Assembly: GCA_965249815.1 (NCBI GenBank)
Contig: CBDFMV010000003.1
Coordinates: 1,736,001 to 1,800,000, forward strand
From: JAJAZB01 sp965249815
GTDB taxonomy: Bacteria; Bacteroidota; Bacteroidia; Cytophagales; Spirosomataceae
DNA length: 64,000 nucleotides
Direction of reading: 5' to 3'
Each line of letters begins with the position of its first letter. The first letter of the stretch is position 1. The position numbers and the translations under genes are program-made. Of this stretch, positions 1 through 9,080 are shown piece after piece. Under the pieces are notes generated by a model that made no database searches, was not told the DNA's origin, and saw nothing but the letters and a program-made list of their open reading frames with translations.

Positions 1-1165
1 CGCCCTCCATCAAAAACGCGACGCCCATCGCCAGCACCGCCGCCACGACGGTCATCAGCCGCCCCGTGCGCTGAACTTCATTCGGGGTGGCCATCGGACG
101 AATTTTCGTGGCGTAAATGTCGAGCGTAAACACCGTGCTGAACGAGTTGAGGCCCGACGCCGAGACGCCGATGAGCGAGGCCAGCAGCGTGGCCACGATC
201 ATGCCCACCAGTCCGGCGGGCAGCAGGTTGGTTACCATCGTCAGGTAGGCCTGGTCGGAATGCGGCAGGTGCGGAAACAGCACCGCGCACAAAATTCCCG
301 GCAGCACGAAAATCAGCGGCATCAGGATTTTCAGCGAAGCCGCCAGCACGGTACCCAACTGCCCTTCGCGCACGTTTTTGGCCGCCAGCACCCGCTGCAC
401 GATGGTTTGGTCGGTACACCAGTACCAGATGCCCATCACCGGATAACCCAGCAGCACGGCGGGCCAGGGGTACACCGGGTCGCCGACGGGCCGGAATAGG
501 TGCCAGAACTTCGCCGGCACGCCCTGAATGACGCCTTCCACCGAACCAACTTTCAGCAGGGCAATGGTAGTGAGCGTGGCCGAACTGAGGATGATGAACA
601 CCGACTGAAAGGCTTCCGTCCGGACGACGGCGGCCAGCCCGCCCACCGCCGTAAAACTCGTGGCGAGCGCGGCCAGCGTGAGCACCGACGCCCAGAGCGG
701 CCAGCCGATGAGTTGTTTGAGCAACACCCCGCCCGCGAAGAACGTACCGCCAAGGAAAACCACGATGATCGTCACCAGGTTGAACCACGACAGAAAGGCG
801 TAGCAGGCCGGACCGAACCGCTGTTTCAGGAATTCAGGCATGGTGCTGATGCGGGTGCTGAGGTAGTGCGGCACGAACACCATGCCCAGCAGCAGCAGGA
901 AAATCCAGGCCAGCCAGTCGAAATTTCCCGCCACGATGCCCGTGGTGTAGCCAATGCTGGCCCCGGCAATGAGCGACGAGGGGTTAATGTCGGTGCCAAA
1001 AATGGACAGTCCGATTTTGGGCCAGGTCAGCGACCGCCCGGCCAGAAACAGATCGTCGGAGGCGGGCGTATGACGGCGCTGGCGGAGGTTGATCACCAGC
1101 AGTGCCAGCAGGTACGCGCCAATGACCAGAAAATCAAGCGGTTGAAGGGAGTCGGTGAGCTTCAT
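1..1165 (-). CDS. Sodium:solute symporter (SSS family), 3' end outside window
   Basis: The minus strand is open from an ATG at 1163-1165 to the window edge, so about 388 N-terminal residues are present. It begins MKLTDSLQPLDFLVIGAYLL, followed by LFLAGRSLTWPKIGLSIFGT and then repeated hydrophobic helices, the usual start of sodium/glucose cotransporter-type (SGLT/SSS) permeases. Its start overlaps the stop of the dehydratase gene by four bases (ATGA, 1162-1165), so the two are translationally coupled. It is the last gene seen of the operon that begins with the PQQ sugar dehydrogenase at 8043. Inference: it imports the sugar or sugar acid handled by that operon. The substrate cannot be read from the sequence. 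Confidence 0.9.
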   Translation of the reverse strand, partial: MKLTDSLQPLDFLVIGAYLLALLVINLRQRRHTPASDDLFLAGRSLTWPKIGLSIFGTDINPSSLIAGASIGYTTGIVAGNFDWLAWIFLLLLGMVFVPHYLSTRISTMPEFLKQRFGPACYAFLSWFNLVTIIVVFLGGTFFAGGVLLKQLIGWPLWASVLTLAALATSFTAVGGLAAVVRTEAFQSVFIILSSATLTTIALLKVGSVEGVIQGVPAKFWHLFRPVGDPVYPWPAVLLGYPVMGIWYWCTDQTIVQRVLAAKNVREGQLGTVLAASLKILMPLIFVLPGILCAVLFPHLPHSDQAYLTMVTNLLPAGLVGMIVATLLASLIGVSASGLNSFSTVFTLDIYATKIRPMATPNEVQRTGRLMTVVAAVLAMGVAFLMEG

Positions 1166-2355
1166 GCCAGCCTGTCGGGCAACGGTTCCAGCACCCCGTA
1201 GCGTTCGAGGGCCTCGAAGTTCAACTCGATGCCTAAGCCTGGTTTATCGGGCAGTTGCAGTTTGCCATCCTGCATCACGAGCGGGTCGGGCACGAGTTCA
1301 ATCCGCAGGGCTGAATCGCAGAGTTCAGCGGGCAGAAACTCGATGAACGGGCAATGCGGCACGGCTGCCGCCAGGTGGGCCGATGCCGCAATGCCAATGC
1401 CGGTTTTCCAGCAGTGCGGCACAATGAGCCGCCCCCGGTCCTGGGCCAGGTTGCACACGCGCATGGCCTCGGTCAGCCCCCCAACTCGGCCCACGTCGGG
1501 CTGGGCCACGTCGACCAACCCCTTGTCCATCAGTTCAATAAATTCAAAACGGGTCGTTTGCCATTCACCGGCGGCAATGCGCATCGGCGCTTCGCGGGCA
1601 AGGGTCGCGTAGCCTTCGAGGTTGTCAATTTGCAGGGGCGTTTCCACGAAATACAAGTCCAGATCATCCCACTTGCGCAGGGTTCGCAGCGCCGATTTGG
1701 CATCGCGCCAGAGGTACTGCACGTCCACCATCATCTCAAAATCCGGCCCGACGGCCTGGCGGCAGGCCCGGATGATGTCGGTCATGTCCTGATCGGAGCC
1801 ATGCAGGCCGCTGTGGTTGTAGGGGCCACCCAGGGTGCATTCCATCTTGCCCGCTTTGAAGCCGTAGGCCTTGGCGCGTTTGGCCCAGGCCACCAGCGAA
1901 TCGCCGTAGTCGTTGACCGACGTGCCGTTGGGTTGCAGCGAGGCGTAGGGCACGATGTGGTCTTTGTGCGCGCCGCCGAGGAGTTTATAAACCGGCAGGT
2001 TGAGGGCTTTGCCTTTGATGTCCCACAAGGCCATGTCGATGGCCCCCATCGCGCAGATGACCGCTCCCCGCCGACCACTCATGGCGGTGTAGGTGTAGAG
2101 TTTTTCCCAGATGGCCCCCGTGTCGAAGGGGTCCATGCCGATGAGTAAGTCCTTCATGCTCATCGCCATCGTGTGGCTGCCGGGGGCCTCGATGGCGGCC
2201 TTGGCCAGCCACGGACCGGTGTCGGTTTCGCCAACCCCGAAGATCCCTTCGTCGGTGTGGACAATGACGACCAAATCATCCTGCGAGGACGAGGTCGCGT
2301 GGGCGTTCAGGTTGGGAACCACCAGGATGTGGCAGTCAATGGCGATGATTTTCAA
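1162..2355 (-). CDS. Enolase-superfamily sugar-acid dehydratase (mandelate racemase/MLE type)
   Basis: The product is 397 residues, normal for the mandelate racemase subgroup. The N-terminal capping domain runs to about residue 125 and contains AMGAIDMALWDIKGKALNLP. The barrel carries the three metal-ligand regions MMVDVQY (Asp), YFVETPL (Glu) and IAAGEWQ (Glu). It also shows the Asp/His dyad regions AQPDVGRVGG and VPHCWKTGIG, and a lysine-containing strand FKAGKMEC. Enzymes with this layout dehydrate aldonates to 2-keto-3-deoxy acids. In an operon with sugar dehydrogenase, lactonase and epimerase this role is likely. The exact substrate (galactonate, rhamnonate, fuconate, xylonate or other) is not resolved. 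The start codon lies 12 bases after the stop of the upstream epimerase gene. Confidence 0.87.
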   Translation of the reverse strand: MKIIAIDCHILVVPNLNAHATSSSQDDLVVIVHTDEGIFGVGETDTGPWLAKAAIEAPGSHTMAMSMKDLLIGMDPFDTGAIWEKLYTYTAMSGRRGAVICAMGAIDMALWDIKGKALNLPVYKLLGGAHKDHIVPYASLQPNGTSVNDYGDSLVAWAKRAKAYGFKAGKMECTLGGPYNHSGLHGSDQDMTDIIRACRQAVGPDFEMMVDVQYLWRDAKSALRTLRKWDDLDLYFVETPLQIDNLEGYATLAREAPMRIAAGEWQTTRFEFIELMDKGLVDVAQPDVGRVGGLTEAMRVCNLAQDRGRLIVPHCWKTGIGIAASAHLAAAVPHCPFIEFLPAELCDSALRIELVPDPLVMQDGKLQLPDKPGLGIELNFEALERYGVLEPLPDRLA

Positions 2356-2367
2356 GTCGATAGCGAA

Positions 2368-3324
2368 TTAAGTCAGATGAATGCCAAACGTGGCCGTCCA
2401 CACCCCGCCCGGCCCAAGCCGAACAAGTCCCTGCCTGTTATTGAAGGCGTCGGGCCAGCCCGTCATCGGTTCGATGGCGATGCTCCGCCGGTCGGGTGGG
2501 GTGTAAACTTGTAAAAAACGGTACTGATCGGGGCCGGTTTCCTGCCAGACCGACACCCCCAGGCCGACCTCCGGCCGGGTCAGGTGCGTAACGACCGTAG
2601 ACTGGCCCGTGTTTACGCGAAAACAGGTGTCGAAGTGCCGGTCGCCAATCCGGCAGAATTCCCGGAAATCATCGGCAGGCAGCACCCGACCCGTTGGAAT
2701 GAACTGCCCGTTCAGTTCGATCAAGGCCTCCGCCGGGAGGCTGAGTTGCCAGTCGTCCACCCGCCCGCCCAGCCGCAGGTAGGGATGCCAGCCATCGCCG
2801 AGGGGCAGCACGTCCGAACCCACGTTTTCGACCGTAGTCCGGCACGACAGCCCCGTTTCGATGGTGAATTGGTAGGCAATCGTCAGCCGGAACGGAAACG
2901 GATACCCGGGCTGGTCGCCCGCCTCTTCGTGCCGCAGCACCAGCACCGCGCCCGCCCCGGTGGCGGTTTGGGAAACGACGGCGAAGGGCTTGTCGGCCAC
3001 GAAGCCGTGCAGGGCGTGCCCGTCGGCGGGCCAGTTGAGCGGAAGTTGGTGCGTTTGCCCCCCAAACGCGTACCGTCCCCCCTCGACCATGTTGGCAAAC
3101 GGGCTGAGTTTTGCGCCCTTGTAGGTTTCCGCGAACTGAGCGCGCAGTTCCGCTGCCGAGGCGTACGTATCGAGCACATCCACCACCGACCCCCGTTGCC
3201 ACAGGCCAAGTTGGTGCAGCATCCCCCCAAATCCGGGATTGACCGTGACAAACTGACCCGTCGGCGCGTGCGTCAGCGTCATGAGTACAAACGGGCCAAA
3301 TGGTTGTGGTTCAATGCGATACAT
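2368..3324 (-). CDS. Aldose 1-epimerase (galactose mutarotase family)
   Basis: The protein has about 318 residues from the preferred start (MYRIEPQPFGPF); an in-frame ATG six codons upstream is possible. Family features are the HALHGF segment with the catalytic His, GDGWHPYL with a second His, and the late acidic segment SIAIEPMTGWPDAFNN. No signal peptide is visible, so it should act in the cytoplasm, interconverting anomers of the imported sugar. It sits between the SMP-30 lactonase and the enolase-superfamily dehydratase in the same direction with short gaps, which supports a shared sugar-oxidation operon. Confidence 0.88.
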   Translation of the reverse strand: MYRIEPQPFGPFVLMTLTHAPTGQFVTVNPGFGGMLHQLGLWQRGSVVDVLDTYASAAELRAQFAETYKGAKLSPFANMVEGGRYAFGGQTHQLPLNWPADGHALHGFVADKPFAVVSQTATGAGAVLVLRHEEAGDQPGYPFPFRLTIAYQFTIETGLSCRTTVENVGSDVLPLGDGWHPYLRLGGRVDDWQLSLPAEALIELNGQFIPTGRVLPADDFREFCRIGDRHFDTCFRVNTGQSTVVTHLTRPEVGLGVSVWQETGPDQYRFLQVYTPPDRRSIAIEPMTGWPDAFNNRQGLVRLGPGGVWTATFGIHLT

Positions 3325-3381
3325 CGAATTTTCGAGGTACAAAAATCGGTTCGTTTCAAAAAACTGCTGGCGTTGGGTTGA

Positions 3382-4278
3382 TTAAACGCGGGCCAGAAAC
3401 TCCGGTCGGCCCCCAATATCCCCTTTTATCCGGTAAAGATTGCCTCCGCGGGGTTGACAGTAATCGTGCCCCTGCGGGGCCAAAGGCGACTCCCAGCGGG
3501 CCGCCGCCGACGTGACGTAGAGGTCGGTCCAGTCCGGGCCGCCGAACGCGACCGAAGTCGGTTGGGCCACGGGCAGCGCGATGGTCCGTTCGGGCTTGCC
3601 GTCGGGGTCGTAGCGCGTCAGCCCGCCGCCAAACCACCGGGCTACCCAGAGAAATCCTGCCGCGTCGACGGTCATGCCGTCGGGTAGCCCGTCGTTTCGG
3701 TCCACTCGGACCAGCACCCGCCGGTTCCGAATCGTCCCCGTTTCCACCGCGTACTCGTACTCGTAAATCAGGCCCGGAATGCTGTCAATCAGGTAAAACC
3801 GCGACTGGTCGGGGCTGAATCCCATGCCGTTGCTGTTGTGCAGGCCTTCCTCAACGACGGTCGTCTTTCCGTCCAGGTCCACGCGGTACAGGAAACCCGG
3901 CTGGTAAGGCGCGTCTTCCCGGTAGGCTTCCTGCCCGCCAAACAACCGGCCCACCGGGTCGGTAATCACCTCGTTGACCATCCGGATGGGCTGCCCGTCG
4001 GCGGTTTCGGTGGCAATGGACCGCAGGCTCCCGTCCGGTTGCCGGTGAAAGAACCCGTCACGACCGGCCAGCACCAGCCCTCCTTCGGCGTGAAGCGCCA
4101 AGGCCGCCGTGGGCGTACCCGCCGAAAACGCCTCCCATTGGCCGGTGTGCTCGTCGTAGCAAAACAGCGCCTCCGTGCCGCTGTCGGTCCAGAACAACCG
4201 CCCCGACGCCGGTTCGTAAACCGGCCCCTCGCCACACTCGAGCGCCTGATTCACCAGAAGTTGAATCCCCGTGCCCAT
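3382..4278 (-). CDS. SMP-30/gluconolactonase family lactonase
   Basis: The product is 298 residues, a six-bladed propeller of the SMP-30/gluconolactonase/regucalcin family. The start MGTGIQLLVNQALECGEGPV was chosen because it is two bases after the isomerase stop, whereas longer open reading would run into that gene. Metal-site residues typical of the family are visible: Glu in ECGEGPVYEP, Asn in MVNEVITDP, Asn in HNSNGMGFSPD and Asp in DGMTVDAAGFLWVA. It hydrolyses sugar lactones to aldonates, the expected step between the dehydrogenase and the dehydratase in this operon. No secretion signal is seen. Confidence 0.87.
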   Translation of the reverse strand: MGTGIQLLVNQALECGEGPVYEPASGRLFWTDSGTEALFCYDEHTGQWEAFSAGTPTAALALHAEGGLVLAGRDGFFHRQPDGSLRSIATETADGQPIRMVNEVITDPVGRLFGGQEAYREDAPYQPGFLYRVDLDGKTTVVEEGLHNSNGMGFSPDQSRFYLIDSIPGLIYEYEYAVETGTIRNRRVLVRVDRNDGLPDGMTVDAAGFLWVARWFGGGLTRYDPDGKPERTIALPVAQPTSVAFGGPDWTDLYVTSAAARWESPLAPQGHDYCQPRGGNLYRIKGDIGGRPEFLARV

Positions 4279-4280
4279 CG

Positions 4281-5156
4281 TTACACGTCGCAAAGGAGTA
4301 CGGCCTGCTTCAGCGACGCCAGCGCGTCTTTCCCGGCCGGAATAAATTCCTGCCCCACAAAGCCCTGGTAGCCTGTTTTCACGAGGGCCTCCATGATGGC
4401 CGGGTAGTTGAGTTCCTGGGTCTGGTCGATCTCGTGCCGCCCCGGCACACCGCCGGTGTGGTAATGGGCGATGTAGCGGTGGTTGTCGCGAATGGTCTGA
4501 ATCACGTCGCCCTCCATAATCTGCATGTGGTAAATGTCGTAGAGCAGCCTGAACCGTTCGGAGCCGACGCGTTTGACCAGCTCGACGCCCCAGGCGGTGT
4601 GGTCGCACTGGTAATCTTTGTGGTCCACCTTGCTGTTGAGCAGTTCCATCACGAGGGTCACGCCGTGTTTCTCGGCGGTGGGCGTGAGGCGTTTCAGTCC
4701 CTCGGCGCAGTGGTTCAGCCCCTGCTCGTCGGTCAGGATGCCCCGGTTGCCCGAAAAGCAAATCAACCGCTGAATGCCGTCCCGGGCCGCTACGGGAATG
4801 GTTTCCTCGTAACTTCTGACCAATTCATCGTGAAACGTCGGGTCGTTGAAACCGCGCTCGATGCCCGCCCCCGCTCCGGCGGGATAGCCGATGGCGCAGG
4901 TCAGGCCAAGTTTCTGCACCTCGCGCCATTGCGTCGGCGTGAGCAGTTCGACCGACTGGATGCCCATCGCTTTGGCGGCGCGGGCTAAGTCGGGAAGCGG
5001 GATTTTCTCGTAGCACCACTGACAGACCGAGTGGTTGATGCGGCCTTTAAGAGCCGGGGGCCGGGGATTGGCGAGCCACTCAGCCGGGCCGTGCAGCAGC
5101 GCCGGACTGCCGGCAAGGACCCCAAGCGCTTGCCGACGAGAGAAAAAAGTAGGCAT
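4281..5156 (-). CDS. Hydroxypyruvate isomerase-like TIM-barrel protein with Tat-type leader
   Basis: This 291-residue protein belongs to the xylose isomerase-like TIM-barrel superfamily, closest in appearance to hydroxypyruvate isomerases (Hyi). Putative metal ligands are Glu in LVMELLNSK, Asp in LLYDIYHMQ, His in YIAHYHTGG and Glu in GFVGQEFIP. The N-terminus MPTFFSRRQALGVLAG contains an SRRQAL motif like a twin-arginine leader, so it is probably exported folded. It lies 43 bases after the PQQ dehydrogenase stop. The actual isomerisation or epimerisation substrate is unknown. Bacteroidota often place such proteins beside sugar dehydrogenases. Confidence 0.82.
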   Translation of the reverse strand: MPTFFSRRQALGVLAGSPALLHGPAEWLANPRPPALKGRINHSVCQWCYEKIPLPDLARAAKAMGIQSVELLTPTQWREVQKLGLTCAIGYPAGAGAGIERGFNDPTFHDELVRSYEETIPVAARDGIQRLICFSGNRGILTDEQGLNHCAEGLKRLTPTAEKHGVTLVMELLNSKVDHKDYQCDHTAWGVELVKRVGSERFRLLYDIYHMQIMEGDVIQTIRDNHRYIAHYHTGGVPGRHEIDQTQELNYPAIMEALVKTGYQGFVGQEFIPAGKDALASLKQAVLLCDV

Positions 5157-5199
5157 TTAAAAAAGGAGTTAGAGGAAAAGAAGCGTCCTGCCGCCCGCG

Positions 5200-7953
5200 C
5201 TACTCGGCCCGGTTAAATCGTATCCAGTCCACGCTGAGCAGGTTGTCGTTCGGCTTGGTGGGTTGGGAAAACACGACGTACAGGTCGTGGAGGCCCGTCG
5301 TGGGGTTTACCGGAGCCGTTTGCTCGGCCCAGGTGATCCAATTTTGGGTAGGCCCGAACGCGCTCGTGCTGACCACCGGCCCGGTGGGCGAATCGAGGTG
5401 CAATTCGATGGTCCCGCTGCGGTTGAGCGAGGCGAATTTGTACGTCAGGGACTCGATTTTGGCCAGGTCGATGCCCCGAAACAGCAGGTACGAGCCGTCG
5501 TGGATTTCGCCCACGTAAAACCCGACACCCGTTTCCGACGGAAATTGCTTCGCCTTGTACACCGCGTCGGCGTCTTCGGCCTGGAGGGTCGGTGGCCGCA
5601 ACGTCAGCAGGTACCGGGTCGTCAGCGGCCCCACCACGCGACCGCCCCGGTCGGTGTACGAAGCCGCGAGCAGGTACGTTCCTTTTTCTTTTTTGCCGAG
5701 GTGTTGGTCAAGCCGAATCGTGCCCTGGGTGGGCAGGGCTTTGGCCTCTTTTTTAGCGTCGGCGAGGCTCAGAATGTACTCGACCATCCGGGTAGCCTGG
5801 TCGGGCGAGAGTTGCGGGTGGGCGCTCATGGCGTGCGGCCCCCACACGCCCGACCCGCCCGCGATGATTTTGCCCGCCAGGCGCTCCAGGGGCCGCTCGG
5901 CCTGGTAGCGCGCCGCGATTTCGAGAAACGACGGCCCGACGGCCCGTTTGTCGAGGATGTGGCAGGAGCGGCAATCGCTTTGCGCCACGAGTTCCTGTCC
6001 CCGGTTTCGGCCAGCGGGCGGTAGTTTTTGGTGACCCATCATCACCCGAGGCACATCTTTTCCCTGCGCCAGGTAATCGAAATACACCGCCACCCGCTTC
6101 GGGTCGATGAGTTTATCTTCCCGGTCGGTCACCACCACCCGGTAACGGAAGGGTTCGTTGTCCCAGTAAAACGACCGGTTGTCAGGCGAAACCACCCGCA
6201 CGACGGGCTGCGAATTGCCGACGCTGAGGGTGGTGGCGTGGCTGCTTTTTGCGCCCTTCGGATCAGCAACGGTGAGCACGGCCCGGTAAACGCCGGGTTT
6301 GCGGAAGGTGAAGCGCGCATCGGGGCGGTTGCTGACGAACCCCGTGCCGTCGATAGTCCAGCGGTAAGTCAGGCTGTCGCCGTCGGGGTCGTACGAATTC
6401 CGGCCACTAAACTGCACCGCCAGCGGCGGCTGACCCACCGAATCGGAGCGGCTTGTCACCACCACCGGCGGGCGGTTGTTGGGGTTGAACGTGAGCCGTA
6501 CCAGGCTCGCGTCGGGGTTGTTCTGCCCGTAATTTTCGCCGTATTCGAGCACCATCAGCGCTCCGTCCGGCGCAAACTGCATGTCAATCGGCTTGTCGAT
6601 TTTGGTCGAAGCCATGATGCGCTCGATGCGCTGCACGCGGCCCTGGGGGTCGAAAAACACGGCCATGATCCAGTTGCGCATCCAGTCGAAGACGAACAGC
6701 GCGCCGTCGTAGTAAGCCGGAAATTTTACGTCCGATTTCAGATTGGCGTCGTAGTGGTACACCGCCCCGGCCATGGCCGACCGGCCCCCGTTTTTGAGCA
6801 CCGGAAACTCCGCCGACTCGTTGTACGGATACCAGATCAGCGCGCCGTGGGCCGGAGGCAGCGTTTTCGCCCCGGTGTTGTGAATCGAATGGTTGACCGG
6901 CGCGGTCGCGTCGAAGAGCGACCCGACGGCTTTCGTGGCAAAATCATAGGCGTGGTAGGGCTTGTTGTCGCCCACGAAGTAGGGCCAGCCGTAGTTGCCG
7001 GGGGCCTCGGCGCGGTTGAATTCGTCGTAGCCGCGCGGCCCCTGCGGGCCGTCCACGCCCGAATCCGGGCCGATTTCGCCCCAAAACAGCGTCGTGCCGT
7101 CCACCGTCAGGCGGTAGGGATTGCGGCAGCCCATGACGTAAATCTCGGGCCGACCGGCTGAGCCGTCTTTGGGAAACAAATTGCCGTCGGGAATCGTGAC
7201 GCGCCCATCGGCTTCCACATGAAGGCGCAGGATTTTGCCCCTTAAATCGTGCGTGTTCCCCGCCGACCGCTGGGCGTCGTAAATCAGCCGCCCCGGCCGC
7301 TCGTCGTGGGGTGCGAACCCGTCCGACTGCGAGGGGTCGGTGTTGTCGCCAACGCCAATAAACAGGTTGCCCCGGCTGTCGAAGGCCAGCGACCCGCCCG
7401 TGTGCGCCCCCGGCTCGGCTTCGATGGGAATGGTCAGCAGGACTTTTTCGGAGGCGTAATCCACGCTGTCGGCTCCGAGCGTGAAGCGCGAAATCTGGTG
7501 GCGCAGCGGCTCGTTTCGGGGCGTATAAAAGACGTAAAGGTGGCGATTTCGCTCAAAATCCGGGTCGAGGGTTAGCCCCAGCAGGCCGTAGCCGATGTTT
7601 TCGCCCTCGTCGTGCCGGACGGGAAACGCGTTGATTTTCCGCACCCGGCCCGGTGCCGGATCGTACCGACGCATGGCCCCGGTGCGGTCGATGAACAGCG
7701 TCATCCCGGAAGGCGCGACGGCCAGTTCCATCGGCTCGTCCAGATGGTCGGTGATGACCTCCCGGCTAAACCGGTTTTCGGCGGGCCGGGTCGTTGTGTC
7801 GGCGGTCCATCCCGCATTCGGGTGGAACCCCGAACCGGTCAGGGCGTGCGGCGGGTGTTCTGGCCACGCCAGCGGGCCGATGGTCAGGCAAACCCATCCG
7901 CCGAAAATAGTAGAGCGCAGCAGCCGTTTGGGCAGGTACGGATTGAATCGCAT
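5200..7953 (-). CDS. Secreted PQQ-type sugar dehydrogenase with PKD, cytochrome c and CBM6 domains
   Basis: The open frame extends to 8043, but ATG at 7951-7953 (MRFNPYLPKRLL then a hydrophobic stretch) gives a better export signal. Using 8043 numbering, residues about 85-515 form a glucose/sorbosone dehydrogenase propeller (YGLLGLTLDPDF, YVMGCRNPYRL). Residues 520-605 form a PKD domain (SYDPDGDSLTYRW). Residues 675-770 form a c-type cytochrome with CRSCH and a later Met in GPHAMSAHPQ. Residues about 818-947 look like a CBM6. The cytochrome could pass electrons to the respiratory chain. This is the first gene of the oxidative sugar operon and is divergent from the AraC regulator. The sugar oxidised is not known. 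Confidence 0.9.
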   Translation of the reverse strand: MRFNPYLPKRLLRSTIFGGWVCLTIGPLAWPEHPPHALTGSGFHPNAGWTADTTTRPAENRFSREVITDHLDEPMELAVAPSGMTLFIDRTGAMRRYDPAPGRVRKINAFPVRHDEGENIGYGLLGLTLDPDFERNRHLYVFYTPRNEPLRHQISRFTLGADSVDYASEKVLLTIPIEAEPGAHTGGSLAFDSRGNLFIGVGDNTDPSQSDGFAPHDERPGRLIYDAQRSAGNTHDLRGKILRLHVEADGRVTIPDGNLFPKDGSAGRPEIYVMGCRNPYRLTVDGTTLFWGEIGPDSGVDGPQGPRGYDEFNRAEAPGNYGWPYFVGDNKPYHAYDFATKAVGSLFDATAPVNHSIHNTGAKTLPPAHGALIWYPYNESAEFPVLKNGGRSAMAGAVYHYDANLKSDVKFPAYYDGALFVFDWMRNWIMAVFFDPQGRVQRIERIMASTKIDKPIDMQFAPDGALMVLEYGENYGQNNPDASLVRLTFNPNNRPPVVVTSRSDSVGQPPLAVQFSGRNSYDPDGDSLTYRWTIDGTGFVSNRPDARFTFRKPGVYRAVLTVADPKGAKSSHATTLSVGNSQPVVRVVSPDNRSFYWDNEPFRYRVVVTDREDKLIDPKRVAVYFDYLAQGKDVPRVMMGHQKLPPAGRNRGQELVAQSDCRSCHILDKRAVGPSFLEIAARYQAERPLERLAGKIIAGGSGVWGPHAMSAHPQLSPDQATRMVEYILSLADAKKEAKALPTQGTIRLDQHLGKKEKGTYLLAASYTDRGGRVVGPLTTRYLLTLRPPTLQAEDADAVYKAKQFPSETGVGFYVGEIHDGSYLLFRGIDLAKIESLTYKFASLNRSGTIELHLDSPTGPVVSTSAFGPTQNWITWAEQTAPVNPTTGLHDLYVVFSQPTKPNDNLLSVDWIRFNRAE

Positions 7954-8043
7954 GGCAAGTGGGACGACTACCCGTCGCGGAACGGCCTTGAGCAATTGGA
8001 TTATCACAACCAAAAGTAGGCGGCAAATAAGAGAGTTCTTCAT

Positions 8044-8143
8044 CTCATTTTTACCAATGGCTATCTTATATTAGCACGAAAAAGTTGTCCCCGCAGTAAA
8101 CCATTTAATATAGTATTTCTCAACGCCCATAATCCCCTTCGGC
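8044..8143. promoter_or_regulatory. Divergent promoter region of sugar operon and AraC regulator
   Basis: This 100-base AT-rich gap separates two divergent genes and must hold both promoters. It contains TATATTAG and TTAATATAG stretches. No clear operator palindrome was identified, and assignment of -7/-33 Bacteroidota elements is not secure. Confidence 0.4.
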
Positions 8144-8998
8144 ATGAAACCCTTGTTCCGTAAAATCATTCAGGCGTCGGGTTCATCGTTTTCGTTTGTC
8201 GAGGAAAGCCCGCCCCTGTTCGAGACGCCCTGGCATTTTCACCCGGAGTATGAATTGATTCTGATTGAAAACAGCACCGGCAAGCGGTTTATGGGCGATA
8301 ACATCGCCGAGTTCGACACCAGCGAACTGGTGTTGGTTGGGCCGAATCTGCCCCACTTCTGGCACAACGACCCCGGTTGCGACCTCACGGGCGCGCGGGC
8401 GTATGTCATCCATTTTGGGGCCGATTTCCTGGGCGACGCGTACTTCAATCTGCCCGAACTGATTCCGATTAATCAATTGCTCAACTCGGCGCAGACGGGT
8501 CTGAAAATCACCGGGCAGACCAACGCCCTGGTAGCAAACCTGATCCGGCAACTTCCGGCGCTGAAAGGCTTCGAGCGGCTGATGCATCTCCAGCACATTC
8601 TGCACGTTTTGTCGGGGTCGGGGGAGCGGGAACCGCTGTCGAGCCTGGGTTTTGTGGAATCGTTTCGGGCGAGACCGAACGAGCGGGTCAGCCGGGTGTA
8701 CGAGTACGTGATGTACAATTTCCGCCAGAAAATCACGCTTCAGGCCGTGGCTTCGGTGGCGAGCATGAGCGAAGTGGGGTTCTGCCGGTATTTCAAGAAA
8801 ACGACGGGCAAGCCGTTTTTCAGTTTTCTGAACGAAATCCGGATTGGGTACGCCTGCCGGCTGCTCATCGAAAGCACCCTGAATGTCACGCAGGTTTCCT
8901 ACGAATCGGGCTTCAACAACCTCGCCCATTTCAACCGGCAATTCAAACTCATTACCGCTCAAACGCCCCAGCAATACCGCAGCCAATTTAAGCAGTGA
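8144..8998 (+). CDS. AraC-family regulator with N-terminal cupin
   Basis: The product is 284 residues. Residues about 20-100 form a cupin sensor (ETPWHFHPEYELILIENSTG). Residues about 185-284 carry the two AraC helix-turn-helix motifs, with typical segments ITLQAVASVASMSEVGFCRY, KTTGKPFFSFLNEIRIGYA and the C-terminal signature SYESGFNNLAHFNRQFK. It is divergently transcribed from the sugar-oxidation operon, so it is the likely ligand-responsive activator of that operon. The ligand is probably a sugar or sugar acid. Confidence 0.9.
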   Translation: MKPLFRKIIQASGSSFSFVEESPPLFETPWHFHPEYELILIENSTGKRFMGDNIAEFDTSELVLVGPNLPHFWHNDPGCDLTGARAYVIHFGADFLGDAYFNLPELIPINQLLNSAQTGLKITGQTNALVANLIRQLPALKGFERLMHLQHILHVLSGSGEREPLSSLGFVESFRARPNERVSRVYEYVMYNFRQKITLQAVASVASMSEVGFCRYFKKTTGKPFFSFLNEIRIGYACRLLIESTLNVTQVSYESGFNNLAHFNRQFKLITAQTPQQYRSQFKQ

Positions 8999-9080
8999 GT
9001 GAATGGGGCAACTCTTTTTTGCCTGTGGGATTAGGGTATTTCGTTCAAATTGTATCTATCGGGTACGATCAATTGACTTC

